A stretch of 10,177 bases of DNA from an uncultured Lachnospiraceae bacterium (GTDB lineage Bacteria > Bacillota > Clostridia > Lachnospirales > Lachnospiraceae): the NCBI GenBank assembly GCA_910577065.1, contig CAJTLD010000020.1:1-10177 (forward strand), in the 5' to 3' direction. Position numbers and translations under genes: made by a program. Of the stretch, positions 1 to 5,976 are shown piece after piece; position 1 is the stretch's first letter, and the number at the start of each line of letters is the position of its first letter. The notes under the pieces are model-generated. The model was not told the DNA's origin and searched no databases. It saw only the letters and a list, made by a program, of their open reading frames with translations.

Positions 1-2
1 GT

Positions 3-326
3 GAAAGTGCAAGCACAGAAGCATCAGAGAGTGAAAGCGCAAGCACGGAAGCATCGGAAAGTGAAAGCGTAAGCACGGAAGTTTCTGAGAGTGAAAGTGC
101 AAGCACAGAAGCATCAGAGAGTGAAAGTGCAAGCACGGAGGTTTCTGAGAGCGCAAGCGCAGAAGTATCCGAGAGTGAAAGTGCAAGCACAGAAGCATCA
201 GAGAGTGAAAGCGCAAGCACGGAAGCATCAGAGAGTGAAAGTGCAAGCACAGAAGCATCAGAGAGTGAAAGCGCAAGCGCGGAAGCATCGGAAAGTGAAA
301 GCGTAAGCACAGAAACCAGCGAAAGC
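3..326 (+). repeat. 30-bp tandem repeat array encoding Ser/Glu-rich decapeptides
   Basis: Eleven consecutive units start at 3, 33, 63, 93, 123, 153, 177, 207, 237, 267 and 297. All are 30 bp (10 codons) except the one at 153, which is 24 bp. The units starting at 3, 93, 177 and 237 are identical at base level and encode ESASTEASES. The others differ by a few bases, mostly agt/agc switches, Ala/Val swaps and gca-tca versus gtt-tct. The array probably continues upstream of the window. It is the glycosylated stalk of the SRRP, where Ser and Thr are the expected O-GlcNAc acceptors. Confidence 0.9.
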
Positions 327-1115
327 GCAAGCATGGAGATTTCTGAAAGCACAAGCACATCAATCAGTGAAAGTGCAAGCGTTGAAGTATCCGAGAGCGA
401 AAGCGCAGAAACATCGGCAAGCATAAGCGCCGAAGCAAGTGAATCTGCAAGTGCAGAAATTAGTGAAAGCGCAAGTTTGTCTGAAAGCTTCAGTACATCA
501 GCATCTGAAAGCACAAGCGCGGTAGTCAGCGAAAGTACAAGCTTTAGCACGTCAACCAGTGAAAGTTCCAGCGCTTCAACAAGCGGAAGTGAAAGCTTTG
601 CAACGAGCGAACGGCCAGGTACAGTTGTTCCTGACGGGACTTCCGGAGGCAATGGAGGCCGCGGCGTAATAGAAAGCGTGAATCCGGAAACCCCGGCGGC
701 ACAAGGACCGGCAGCTCCGGCACAGACAGCTCCGGCGGCAACTCCAGCAGCAACTCCGGCAGCAAATGCTCAGGATGCAAATACCGCTGGTAATGCGCCT
801 GCTGCAAATGCACCGGCTGCTCCTACGGCAGAAAATGATACTTTGGATGCCGACATGGACGACGGATTGGTTATGCTTGAAGACGAGGAAGTGCCGCTTG
901 CAGTAACGCCGGACGAAGAAGACGACGGATACGCAGAACTTGCGGATGAAGAAGTGCCGCTTGCAGCAGTAAATGTTACAGCAGACGCAGCCCAGGAAAT
1001 CACGAAACATGGTTTCTGGTGGTGGTTACCGGTTGCTGTCGCAGCTGCAGCAGGAAAAGTAGGCTACGATAAAAAACACAAAAAAGGTATTTTTGTAGAA
1101 AAAGATAATAAATAA
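3..1115 (+). CDS. Serine-rich repeat glycoprotein (SRRP) adhesin, C-terminal part, 5' truncated by window edge
   Basis: This reading frame is open from the first complete codon at base 3 to a TAA at 1113-1115, giving 370 visible residues; the true start lies upstream of the window. Residues 1-202 are Ser-rich repeats of the type ESASTEASES. A short Gly-containing joint follows, then a Pro/Ala-rich linker (about residues 227-276), an acidic segment carrying DEEVPLA twice (294-300 and 315-321), and a C-terminal FWWWLPVAVAAAAG hydrophobic stretch (338-351) followed by a Lys-rich tail. Ser-rich repeats immediately upstream of secY2-asp-secA2-gtf genes mark it as the probable substrate: a surface adhesin glycosylated in the cytoplasm and exported by SecA2-SecY2. 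No LPXTG motif is present, unlike streptococcal SRRPs. The first in-frame ATG in view (333) lies inside the repeats and is not a credible start. The binding region and signal peptide are outside the window, so ligand specificity cannot be judged. Confidence 0.9.
   Translation, partial: ESASTEASESESASTEASESESVSTEVSESESASTEASESESASTEVSESASAEVSESESASTEASESESASTEASESESASTEASESESASAEASESESVSTETSESASMEISESTSTSISESASVEVSESESAETSASISAEASESASAEISESASLSESFSTSASESTSAVVSESTSFSTSTSESSSASTSGSESFATSERPGTVVPDGTSGGNGGRGVIESVNPETPAAQGPAAPAQTAPAATPAATPAANAQDANTAGNAPAANAPAAPTAENDTLDADMDDGLVMLEDEEVPLAVTPDEEDDGYAELADEEVPLAAVNVTADAAQEITKHGFWWWLPVAVAAAAGKVGYDKKHKKGIFVEKDNK
327..608 (+). repeat. Degenerate 24-bp-period serine-rich repeat region
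   Basis: Downstream of the 30-bp array the period shifts to mostly 8 codons (for example units starting at 327, 351 and 375). Units are diverged at base level but keep Ser at about every second position (for instance SLSESFSTSASES). Ser codon choice is mixed, with agc, agt, tca and tct all used, so the protein pattern is retained while the DNA repeats have decayed. This is the C-terminal end of the SRR stalk, closing near 608. Confidence 0.8.
681..830 (+). other. Pro/Ala-rich linker of the SRRP
   Basis: These 50 residues are dominated by Pro, Ala, Thr and Asn (patterns such as PAAPAQTAPAATPAATPAAN). The composition differs sharply from the Ser/Glu repeats before it and the acidic segment after it. 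Pro/Ala-rich stretches near the C-terminus of Gram-positive surface proteins commonly act as extended cell-wall-spanning segments; that role is inferred here. Confidence 0.6.
882..965 (+). repeat. Duplicated DEEVPLA motif in the acidic segment of the SRRP
   Basis: The heptapeptide DEEVPLA is encoded at 882-902 and again at 945-965, with starts 63 bases (21 residues) apart and an acidic spacer (VTPDEEDDGYAELA) between them. The repeat is partly conserved in DNA as well (gaa-gtg-ccg-ctt-gca in both). It sits between the Pro/Ala linker and the membrane segment, the position that a wall-sorting signal would take in a sortase substrate. Function unknown. Confidence 0.7.
1011..1112 (+). other. C-terminal WWW hydrophobic segment and Lys-rich tail, putative membrane anchor of the SRRP
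   Basis: The last 34 residues read as Gly, FWWW, a short hydrophobic run (LPVAVAAAAG, bases 1026-1055), then GK-VGYDKKHKK and a charged end. A hydrophobic segment plus positive tail is the usual architecture of a C-terminal surface-protein anchor. The hydrophobic core is short (about 14 residues) and no LPXTG, NPXTN or similar sortase motif precedes it. It could be a membrane anchor, a substrate for a different anchoring enzyme, or a retention signal. Confidence 0.6.
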
Positions 1116-1116
1116 A

Positions 1117-1151
1117 TCCGATATGGCGAGACAATAACTGCGCCATCCGGA
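1117..1151 (+). other. Imperfect hairpin downstream of the SRRP stop codon
   Basis: Bases 1117-1120 plus 1123-1128 (TCCG, ATGGCG) can pair with 1141-1146 plus 1148-1151 (CGCCAT, CGGA). This gives about 10 base pairs interrupted by a small internal loop and a 12-base terminal loop. It begins two bases after the SRRP stop. No run of T follows it, so it does not look like an intrinsic terminator on its own. It directly abuts the stronger hairpin at 1153-1193. Confidence 0.45.
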
Positions 1152-1152
1152 A

Positions 1153-1193
1153 CGGGAACCAGCGGCCGGGCTTTTAATGGCCGCTGGTTCCTG
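1153..1193 (+). other. Strong GC-rich hairpin between SRRP and secY2 (terminator-like, no U-tract)
   Basis: A perfect 13-base inverted repeat, GGAACCAGCGGCC at 1155-1167 and its complement at 1179-1191, encloses an 11-base loop. It extends outward by a G-T wobble and a C-G pair to 1153 and 1193. The sequence after the stem on the + strand is A-rich (tgaaaagcaaaa), not T-rich, and no T-run follows on the other strand either. It may be a weak or factor-assisted attenuator, or an RNA processing or stabilising stem that sets SRRP mRNA levels apart from the export genes. These roles are inferred. Confidence 0.65.
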
Positions 1194-1205
1194 AAAAGCA
1201 AAAGC

Positions 1206-1215
1206 AGGAGCGGAG
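1206..1215 (+). promoter_or_regulatory. Ribosome binding site of secY2, supporting a TTG start
   Basis: AGGAG at 1206-1210, followed by GGAG at 1212-1215, lies 9 and 4 bases upstream of the TTG at 1220. The next in-frame start, ATG at 1250, has no purine-rich site in front of it, so TTG is preferred. Confidence 0.65.
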
Positions 1216-1219
1216 AGTT

Positions 1220-2425
1220 TTGCAGAAATCAAACAGATCAGATAACACAATGAAATATAAACTTTTGTATACGGGGCTGATACTTTTCGTATATTTGCTG
1301 GGAAGGGGCATACCTTTGTATGGCATCGATACCGCCGCATATGCAAATGAATCGGTCAATGCGGAAACATTGCTGATGCAGACAATCAGCGGCGATTTAT
1401 ACCGTTTTTCCGTTTTCGCACTCGGGATATCTCCTTATATGCTGTCCTCCTTGTTTGTACAGATTTTTGTTTCATTAAAAAAAGCGGATGCAAAGGCCAA
1501 AATTTCCCCGAAGAAAATAAACCATTTATCACTTTTTCTGACGTTTGTACTGGCTACGGTGCAGGCGTTCATGCGTACGGAAAGCCTGAAATTTGCAGAA
1601 GCAGGGAACTTGCTTATTCTGACAAAAGCCGTGGTTGTCCTTGAGATGGTAACCGGCGTTATGGTGATCCTCTGGCTGTCCGGCAGGAATAAAAAATACG
1701 GAATCGGCGGACAGACCACTCTGATCTTTGTCAATATTTTAGACGGGATACGCGTTTCGGCCAGCAGGCATACGCCGGGAGAACTTGTTATTCCGCTGCT
1801 GTTGTCCGCTGTTATGATGTTTGTTATGATCCTGATGGAAAATACCGAAAAGCGGATTCCCGTACAGCGTATTTCCATACATAATATTTATGCGGACAAA
1901 AATTACCTTGCGATTAAAATGAACCCCATCGGGGTTATGCCGGTGATGTTTTCCACAGCGTGTTTTATGCTGCCGCAGTTTATCGTCCTGCTGCTGGCTC
2001 TGCTGTTTCCGGAGCATTCCGGGATCCTCTGGTGGCAGCAAAATATGGTTCTTTCCAGGCCGCTTGGAGCCGTGGTATACATTTTGGTATTGTATGCGCT
2101 TACAATTGTATTTTCCATGGTATTTATCGGGCCGGGCGATTTGACCGAGCAGTTCTTAAAAAGCGGAGACAGTATTTTGAACTTACATGCGGGGCGCGAT
2201 ACGAAACGCTATCTGTCCAGGGAAGTATTCCGGATCAGTTTTTTCAGCGCTACCGTTATGGGAATCTGCCTGGGAGCGCCGTTGGCTTTGCAGATGCGGG
2301 GCGGAATAGACAGTACATTGGTCATGCTTCCGTCGTCGTTTATGATGCTTTCGGGTATTTTCTGCAATCTTTACCAGGAGTTTATAGTGATTCGAAATTT
2401 TGACGCGTATCGGCCGTTTATTTAG
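1220..2425 (+). CDS. secY2: Accessory Sec translocase channel SecY2
   Basis: The 401-residue product is a polytopic membrane protein and forms the dedicated channel through which SecA2 drives the glycosylated SRRP. About ten hydrophobic segments can be placed (roughly residues 12-35, 67-88, 102-120, 130-155, 163-178, 187-205, 237-265, 280-305, 340-358 and 368-392), as in SecY. The stretch GDLYRFSVFALGISPYMLSS (about 58-77) matches the conserved SecY TM2 signature FALGI-PY. The length suits SecY2, which is a little shorter than housekeeping SecY, and its neighbours are Asp and SecA2 genes, not ribosomal protein genes. The start is taken as TTG because AGGAG sits 9 bases upstream; ATG at 1250 would remove ten polar residues and lacks such a site. 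The stop overlaps the ribosome site of asp1. Confidence 0.93.
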   Translation: MQKSNRSDNTMKYKLLYTGLILFVYLLGRGIPLYGIDTAAYANESVNAETLLMQTISGDLYRFSVFALGISPYMLSSLFVQIFVSLKKADAKAKISPKKINHLSLFLTFVLATVQAFMRTESLKFAEAGNLLILTKAVVVLEMVTGVMVILWLSGRNKKYGIGGQTTLIFVNILDGIRVSASRHTPGELVIPLLLSAVMMFVMILMENTEKRIPVQRISIHNIYADKNYLAIKMNPIGVMPVMFSTACFMLPQFIVLLLALLFPEHSGILWWQQNMVLSRPLGAVVYILVLYALTIVFSMVFIGPGDLTEQFLKSGDSILNLHAGRDTKRYLSREVFRISFFSATVMGICLGAPLALQMRGGIDSTLVMLPSSFMMLSGIFCNLYQEFIVIRNFDAYRPFI

Positions 2426-2430
2426 GAGGG
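2424..2430 (+). promoter_or_regulatory. Ribosome binding site of asp1
   Basis: AGGAGGG overlaps the TAG stop of secY2 (2423-2425) and lies 3 bases before the ATG at 2434. A terminating ribosome would expose it, which points to translational coupling of channel and Asp1. Confidence 0.75.
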
Positions 2431-2433
2431 GCA

Positions 2434-4020
2434 ATGTTATATTTTATTCCAGCCTGGTATCAACAGGATGAATGGTGTGAAAACGAGCAAGTCTGGAATG
2501 TCAGGCGCATGCATACGGAATTTGACGATACGGTAAAGCAGATACAGCTTTTTCACCGGAACGGCGCCTGCCCTTACCGGATTTTGCTGCTTGGATTTAC
2601 GCCGAATTTCCGTCACTTTCTGCACAGGCAGGGGGTATTCCACGCGCCGTATCTGTCCTGCTTTGACGCATTACAGGAAATCCGGCGCAAAAGGCCGATG
2701 GTGCTTTCATTCCACAATTTAAACTGGCCTGCGGGGATAGAATTTATTTATACGCCATTCGTCGTAGTAGCCATGCTCAAAGGGGAAAAATATGCGCAGA
2801 TCGAATTTGGGGAGGACGGAAACCCAATCCGGATTGCTTTATTCGAACAGGGACGTATCTGCCGCCGTAATATTTACGACGACAGGGGATTTGTGTCGGC
2901 TACGGTTCTTTTTAAAAAGGGAAAACCGTTCTGCCAGGATTATCTGACTGAAGACGGGACGTGGAAGATGCGCTGTTTTGCATCGGACGGCCATGTGGAA
3001 ATCAATCCAAAATGCCCGCAGTATCTGCTGCAATATGAAGGGCAGGAACAAAAGAAGCCGTTTTTGAAACGTTCGTATGAAAGTATGGAACAGGTAATTG
3101 GAGAGGTGTTTTCGGAATATCTGAACCTGACTGAAGATACGGATTTGTTCTGCGCCGCAATGCATAAGCGCCATGCCGGGCTGTTACAGGAAGCGCTTTC
3201 CGGCAAAAAACTGATTTTGTCTTATTTTTCAGATCGGTATCCGGTCAAAGATCATCCGGAAACGTTTGATATGGCAGAACAGGCCGACTATATTATTGTG
3301 GATTCCAGGGAGAATTTAAAACGGTTCCAAAAAGAAAAGCGGATTACGGTAAAACAAATCAAAAATATTTCGCCGTATGATTCGCGGGTGGATTTTGGAA
3401 TCAGCCAGCAGCTTGACGTGCAGAAAATTTTAGTCCCGGTGGACGGCGTTCATGATATGGTATTTCAGTGGATGATCCAACTGTTCGGGGCGTATGTGTC
3501 CGAACATAAAAACGCGCAGATCCACTTGTTTACCAGGCAGGCTCAAAGGGACCGGTGCGAGCAGCTTTTGGGAGATACGCGCAGATATCTGGCAAAAGCC
3601 AGGCTGCCGGAGGATTTAGCGGCCGCATCCGCTCAAATACATGGGGAGAAGGATGCAAAAGATTCCTTTCCGGTCAAATTTTTTGTGGAACAGTGTGTGG
3701 ACGAGTTGGAAGTAAGCAAATGTATGCGGGAACAGAGGCTTATTGTGGATATGCGCAAATCTCCCGAGCTTTATCTGCAGATTTTGGCTATCAGTATCGG
3801 CGTCCCGCAGATTGTACGCACAAAGACGGAATTTGTAGAACAGGGAAAAAACGGCATTGTCCTAAAAAAACCCGGACAGCTTGGAAAAGCGCTGGATTAT
3901 TATCTGAACGGGCTTGAAAACTGGAATAAAGCCATGGTATGCGCGTTTGAACTGGGCAAAAAATATACGGCCGAAAAGCTGGTAGAAGAATGGAAAGAGG
4001 TTATTGATTTCATTGGGTGA
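2434..4020 (+). CDS. asp1: Accessory Sec system protein Asp1
   Basis: The 528-residue soluble protein begins MLYFIPAWYQQDEW, the typical Asp1 opening (FIPAWY...W), and its length suits the family. Asp1, Asp2 and Asp3 form a cytoplasmic complex required for export of SRRPs through SecA2-SecY2. Asp1 is known to adopt a GT-B glycosyltransferase-like fold without shown transferase activity. In agreement, the C-terminal part (about 437-478: IVDMRKSPELYLQILAISIG, then VPQIV..EFV..GKNGIVL) resembles the donor-binding half of GT4 enzymes, but the E-x7-E acid pair is not evident. Residues 1-200 contain a long beta-rich insert. It follows secY2 by 8 bases, and its 3' end overlaps asp2 by 17 bases. Confidence 0.92.
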   Translation: MLYFIPAWYQQDEWCENEQVWNVRRMHTEFDDTVKQIQLFHRNGACPYRILLLGFTPNFRHFLHRQGVFHAPYLSCFDALQEIRRKRPMVLSFHNLNWPAGIEFIYTPFVVVAMLKGEKYAQIEFGEDGNPIRIALFEQGRICRRNIYDDRGFVSATVLFKKGKPFCQDYLTEDGTWKMRCFASDGHVEINPKCPQYLLQYEGQEQKKPFLKRSYESMEQVIGEVFSEYLNLTEDTDLFCAAMHKRHAGLLQEALSGKKLILSYFSDRYPVKDHPETFDMAEQADYIIVDSRENLKRFQKEKRITVKQIKNISPYDSRVDFGISQQLDVQKILVPVDGVHDMVFQWMIQLFGAYVSEHKNAQIHLFTRQAQRDRCEQLLGDTRRYLAKARLPEDLAAASAQIHGEKDAKDSFPVKFFVEQCVDELEVSKCMREQRLIVDMRKSPELYLQILAISIGVPQIVRTKTEFVEQGKNGIVLKKPGQLGKALDYYLNGLENWNKAMVCAFELGKKYTAEKLVEEWKEVIDFIG

Positions 4021-5521
4021 GATTCGTATTTTACAGTTGGGAAATGAAAATTGGAACGACAGGTATACGGTTCCGAAGGGCGTTTCGTTAGAATATACCG
4101 AAATTTTTAAGGAACCTTCCGAAAAGCTGTATGATATGGTTTTTCTGGACAGGGAATTAAAAGAAGAAGAGATAATTCCCCTGCATAAGTCGTCGAAGGC
4201 GTATACGGTGTTTGTGACGGAACATGTGAAAGCGGCCGGGAAGGCGGCCTGGTTTTTGGAATGTAAAAAGGCAAAACGGATTGCGGAGGATGAAATTCAG
4301 ACGTTTTTGTCGGAAGAAACGAGGTTTTTTTATTCCAAGCCTTATGGGGAAAAATACGAGTTCAAGAATCTTGGCATAGCGCAGGGATTTGCCGGAAATG
4401 TCAAATGGTACGGGAACTATTGCGTGGATTTGGAAGGGACGTTTGGGGAAGAGATGTGCCAGATTGTATTCTGGCGCAATAATATTCCGTTGTTTTTGGG
4501 GCAGGTGATTGATCTATGGCTGGAATACCGCAAAAGCCCGGATATTTCGATTGCCCTGGAGGTCACGCTGTTTGCCCAGGGGAGCCTGTCGGAAGTTCTG
4601 AAACGGTGGCGTTTTGAAGAAGAAGAGCTTGACCAGGTGGTTCAGATTGAAAACAGTTACCGGAGCGGTTCTGTTTTTATGTCGATTCATGCCAAGGGCA
4701 AAGGCAAGCTTCGGGTAATCGCGCTGCATGACAGGTATTCGAGGGGAAAACACGGTTATTTTATGCCGGGCGGAGAGCGGTATGTGACGTCAAAACGGGA
4801 AGAGGTATTTTGTTATTTTGATCCGGGAGACAAAAAGCCGCCTCTGAACGTCTATTTTTCGGGCTATAAAACGGCGCAGGGGTTTGAAGGCTATTATCTG
4901 ATGAGAAGCAAGGGATGCCCGTTTCTTTTGGTATCGGAACCGCGTCTTGAGGGCGGCTGCTGTTATATGGGTTCGAAAGAATATGAAGGGATGCTGCTTT
5001 CTGCGCTCCGGCGCTATATGAAGGAACTTGGGTTTACTTCCGATCAGGTGATATTGTCCGGGATTTCAGGGGGTACCTTCGGGGCGCTGTATTATGGATG
5101 CGATATCAGGCCCCATGCCCTGATTTTGGGAAAGCCTGTGGCCAGTATGGGAAATGTGGCGGCAAATGAAAAACACCTGAGGCCCGGCGGCCTTCCGGCC
5201 TCGTTAGATATGCTTTTGTATCTGTGCAGCGGCACAAATCAGAAAGCCATTGACGGTTTAAACCGGAAGTTCTGGGATAAGTTTGATACGGTGGACTGGG
5301 GAAAATCCAAATTTATCATTTCGTATATGATAGAGGACGATTACGATCCAAACGGATACCAGGATCTGCTTTCCCACCTTTCATCCGGCGGGGTGCAGGT
5401 TTACGGCAAGGGCATCCACGGCAGGCATAACGACAATACGCCTGCGATTGTAAGCTGGTTTTCCAGCCAGTATGATCAGGTTTTATACGAAGATTTTGGA
5501 AGAAGGACAGAAAAAAAATGA
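4004..5521 (+). CDS. asp2: Accessory Sec system protein Asp2, probable SRRP glycan O-acetyltransferase
   Basis: The product is 505 residues. The N-terminus (IRILQLGNENWNDRYTVP) matches the Asp2 family opening. The C-terminal half is an alpha/beta-hydrolase-like domain with a nucleophile elbow GISGG at 353-357 (Ser355), an acidic patch EDDYD at 444-448 and a GIHGRHND segment at 470-477 that can supply the catalytic His. Asp2 of streptococci has a Ser-acid-His triad and acetylates GlcNAc on the SRRP while also taking part in export, so the visible triad suggests the enzyme is active here. There is no ATG: the frame can begin at TTG 4004 (GGAAAG 6 bases upstream) or TTG 4013 (AGAGG 12 bases upstream), both inside the end of asp1. 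The longer version is given. The 3' end overlaps asp3 by ATGA. Confidence 0.92.
   Translation: MISLGEIRILQLGNENWNDRYTVPKGVSLEYTEIFKEPSEKLYDMVFLDRELKEEEIIPLHKSSKAYTVFVTEHVKAAGKAAWFLECKKAKRIAEDEIQTFLSEETRFFYSKPYGEKYEFKNLGIAQGFAGNVKWYGNYCVDLEGTFGEEMCQIVFWRNNIPLFLGQVIDLWLEYRKSPDISIALEVTLFAQGSLSEVLKRWRFEEEELDQVVQIENSYRSGSVFMSIHAKGKGKLRVIALHDRYSRGKHGYFMPGGERYVTSKREEVFCYFDPGDKKPPLNVYFSGYKTAQGFEGYYLMRSKGCPFLLVSEPRLEGGCCYMGSKEYEGMLLSALRRYMKELGFTSDQVILSGISGGTFGALYYGCDIRPHALILGKPVASMGNVAANEKHLRPGGLPASLDMLLYLCSGTNQKAIDGLNRKFWDKFDTVDWGKSKFIISYMIEDDYDPNGYQDLLSHLSSGGVQVYGKGIHGRHNDNTPAIVSWFSSQYDQVLYEDFGRRTEKK
5503..5507 (+). promoter_or_regulatory. Ribosome binding site of asp3
   Basis: AAGGA lies 10 bases before the ATG at 5518, inside the last codons of asp2. 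A run of eight A residues separates it from the start. Confidence 0.5.
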
Positions 5522-5976
5522 CAGGGCAAAAGTGGATTATTTACTGGAATGAATATTCCTCCGATACCTATCTTCACGGATCAGTAATATCGTTCCATAA
5601 AAAAGACGATGTGGAGTTTGTCAATCACAGGATGCCGCCCGGCTCAATTATCAAACAGTGGTATTCCAAAACAAATTTCCAGAGGCAGAAAATTGAGCCG
5701 TCCCTGCCTATGATTGACGGGGAGAGCGCATACCGGATCCGGCTGAATCTGGACTGTGAGCCGGGGGAGGAATGCCTGATGCGCCTGGTATTTTATGACC
5801 GGTACGAAAAAGAAGCGGGAAGCATTACCGTCCGTGATAAAGAAACGGATTTTCGATGCCCGCTTAAGACATACAGCTACAGGCTGCAGTTAATCAACGG
5901 CGGCGTAACGCAGTTTCATTTTCATTCTATTGTGATTTGGGAAGTTGTTGCAGATGGGACAGAAGAGAACAATTAA
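5518..5976 (+). CDS. asp3: Accessory Sec system protein Asp3
   Basis: This is a 152-residue soluble protein. The segment MPPGSIIKQWYSKTNFQRQ (residues 39-57) followed by PSLPMIDG matches the characteristic Asp3 pattern (MPPG..I..W.S..N(Y/F)Q......P.LP). Asp3 is a small beta-sandwich, carbohydrate-binding-module-like subunit that joins Asp1 and Asp2 in the cytoplasmic Asp complex; it contacts SecA2 and helps the SRRP engage the translocase. The predicted strand-rich sequence (RIRLNLDCEPG, LMRLVFYDRYEKE, YRLQLINGG) fits this. ATG at 5518 overlaps the asp2 TGA (ATGA), and the end overlaps secA2, so translation is coupled on both sides. No signal peptide or membrane segment is seen. Confidence 0.9.
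   Translation: MTGQKWIIYWNEYSSDTYLHGSVISFHKKDDVEFVNHRMPPGSIIKQWYSKTNFQRQKIEPSLPMIDGESAYRIRLNLDCEPGEECLMRLVFYDRYEKEAGSITVRDKETDFRCPLKTYSYRLQLINGGVTQFHFHSIVIWEVVADGTEENN

Noticed and set aside
91..306. 71-codon open frame on the + strand (Lys/Gln/Arg-rich) inside the SRR array
   Set aside because: It is the +1 shadow of the repeat. Because units are multiples of three bases, one alternative frame stays open; the Ser/Glu frame continues unbroken through and beyond it and explains the sequence.
3..608. CRISPR array or other non-coding direct repeats
   Set aside because: The repeats are contiguous with no unique spacers and keep one open coding frame rich in Ser, which is diagnostic of an SRR stalk.
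544..1010. Overlapping open frames on the - strand opposite the SRRP 3' half
   Set aside because: They lie antisense to low-complexity Ser and Pro/Ala coding sequence, have biased, family-less translations, and show no convincing ribosome sites.
1153..1193. Hairpin as a standard intrinsic terminator ending the SRRP transcript
   Set aside because: No T-run follows the stem on either strand, so I report it as a terminator-like hairpin of uncertain function instead.
1960..2403. 147-codon + strand open frame inside secY2
   Set aside because: It is out of frame with a clearly supported SecY2 protein and has no recognisable domain or ribosome site.
5945..5953. Upstream TTG starts for secA2
   Set aside because: The purine-rich GGGAAG directly abuts TTG 5945, leaving no usable spacing; ATG 5954 is spaced correctly and gives a normal SecA2 N-terminus.
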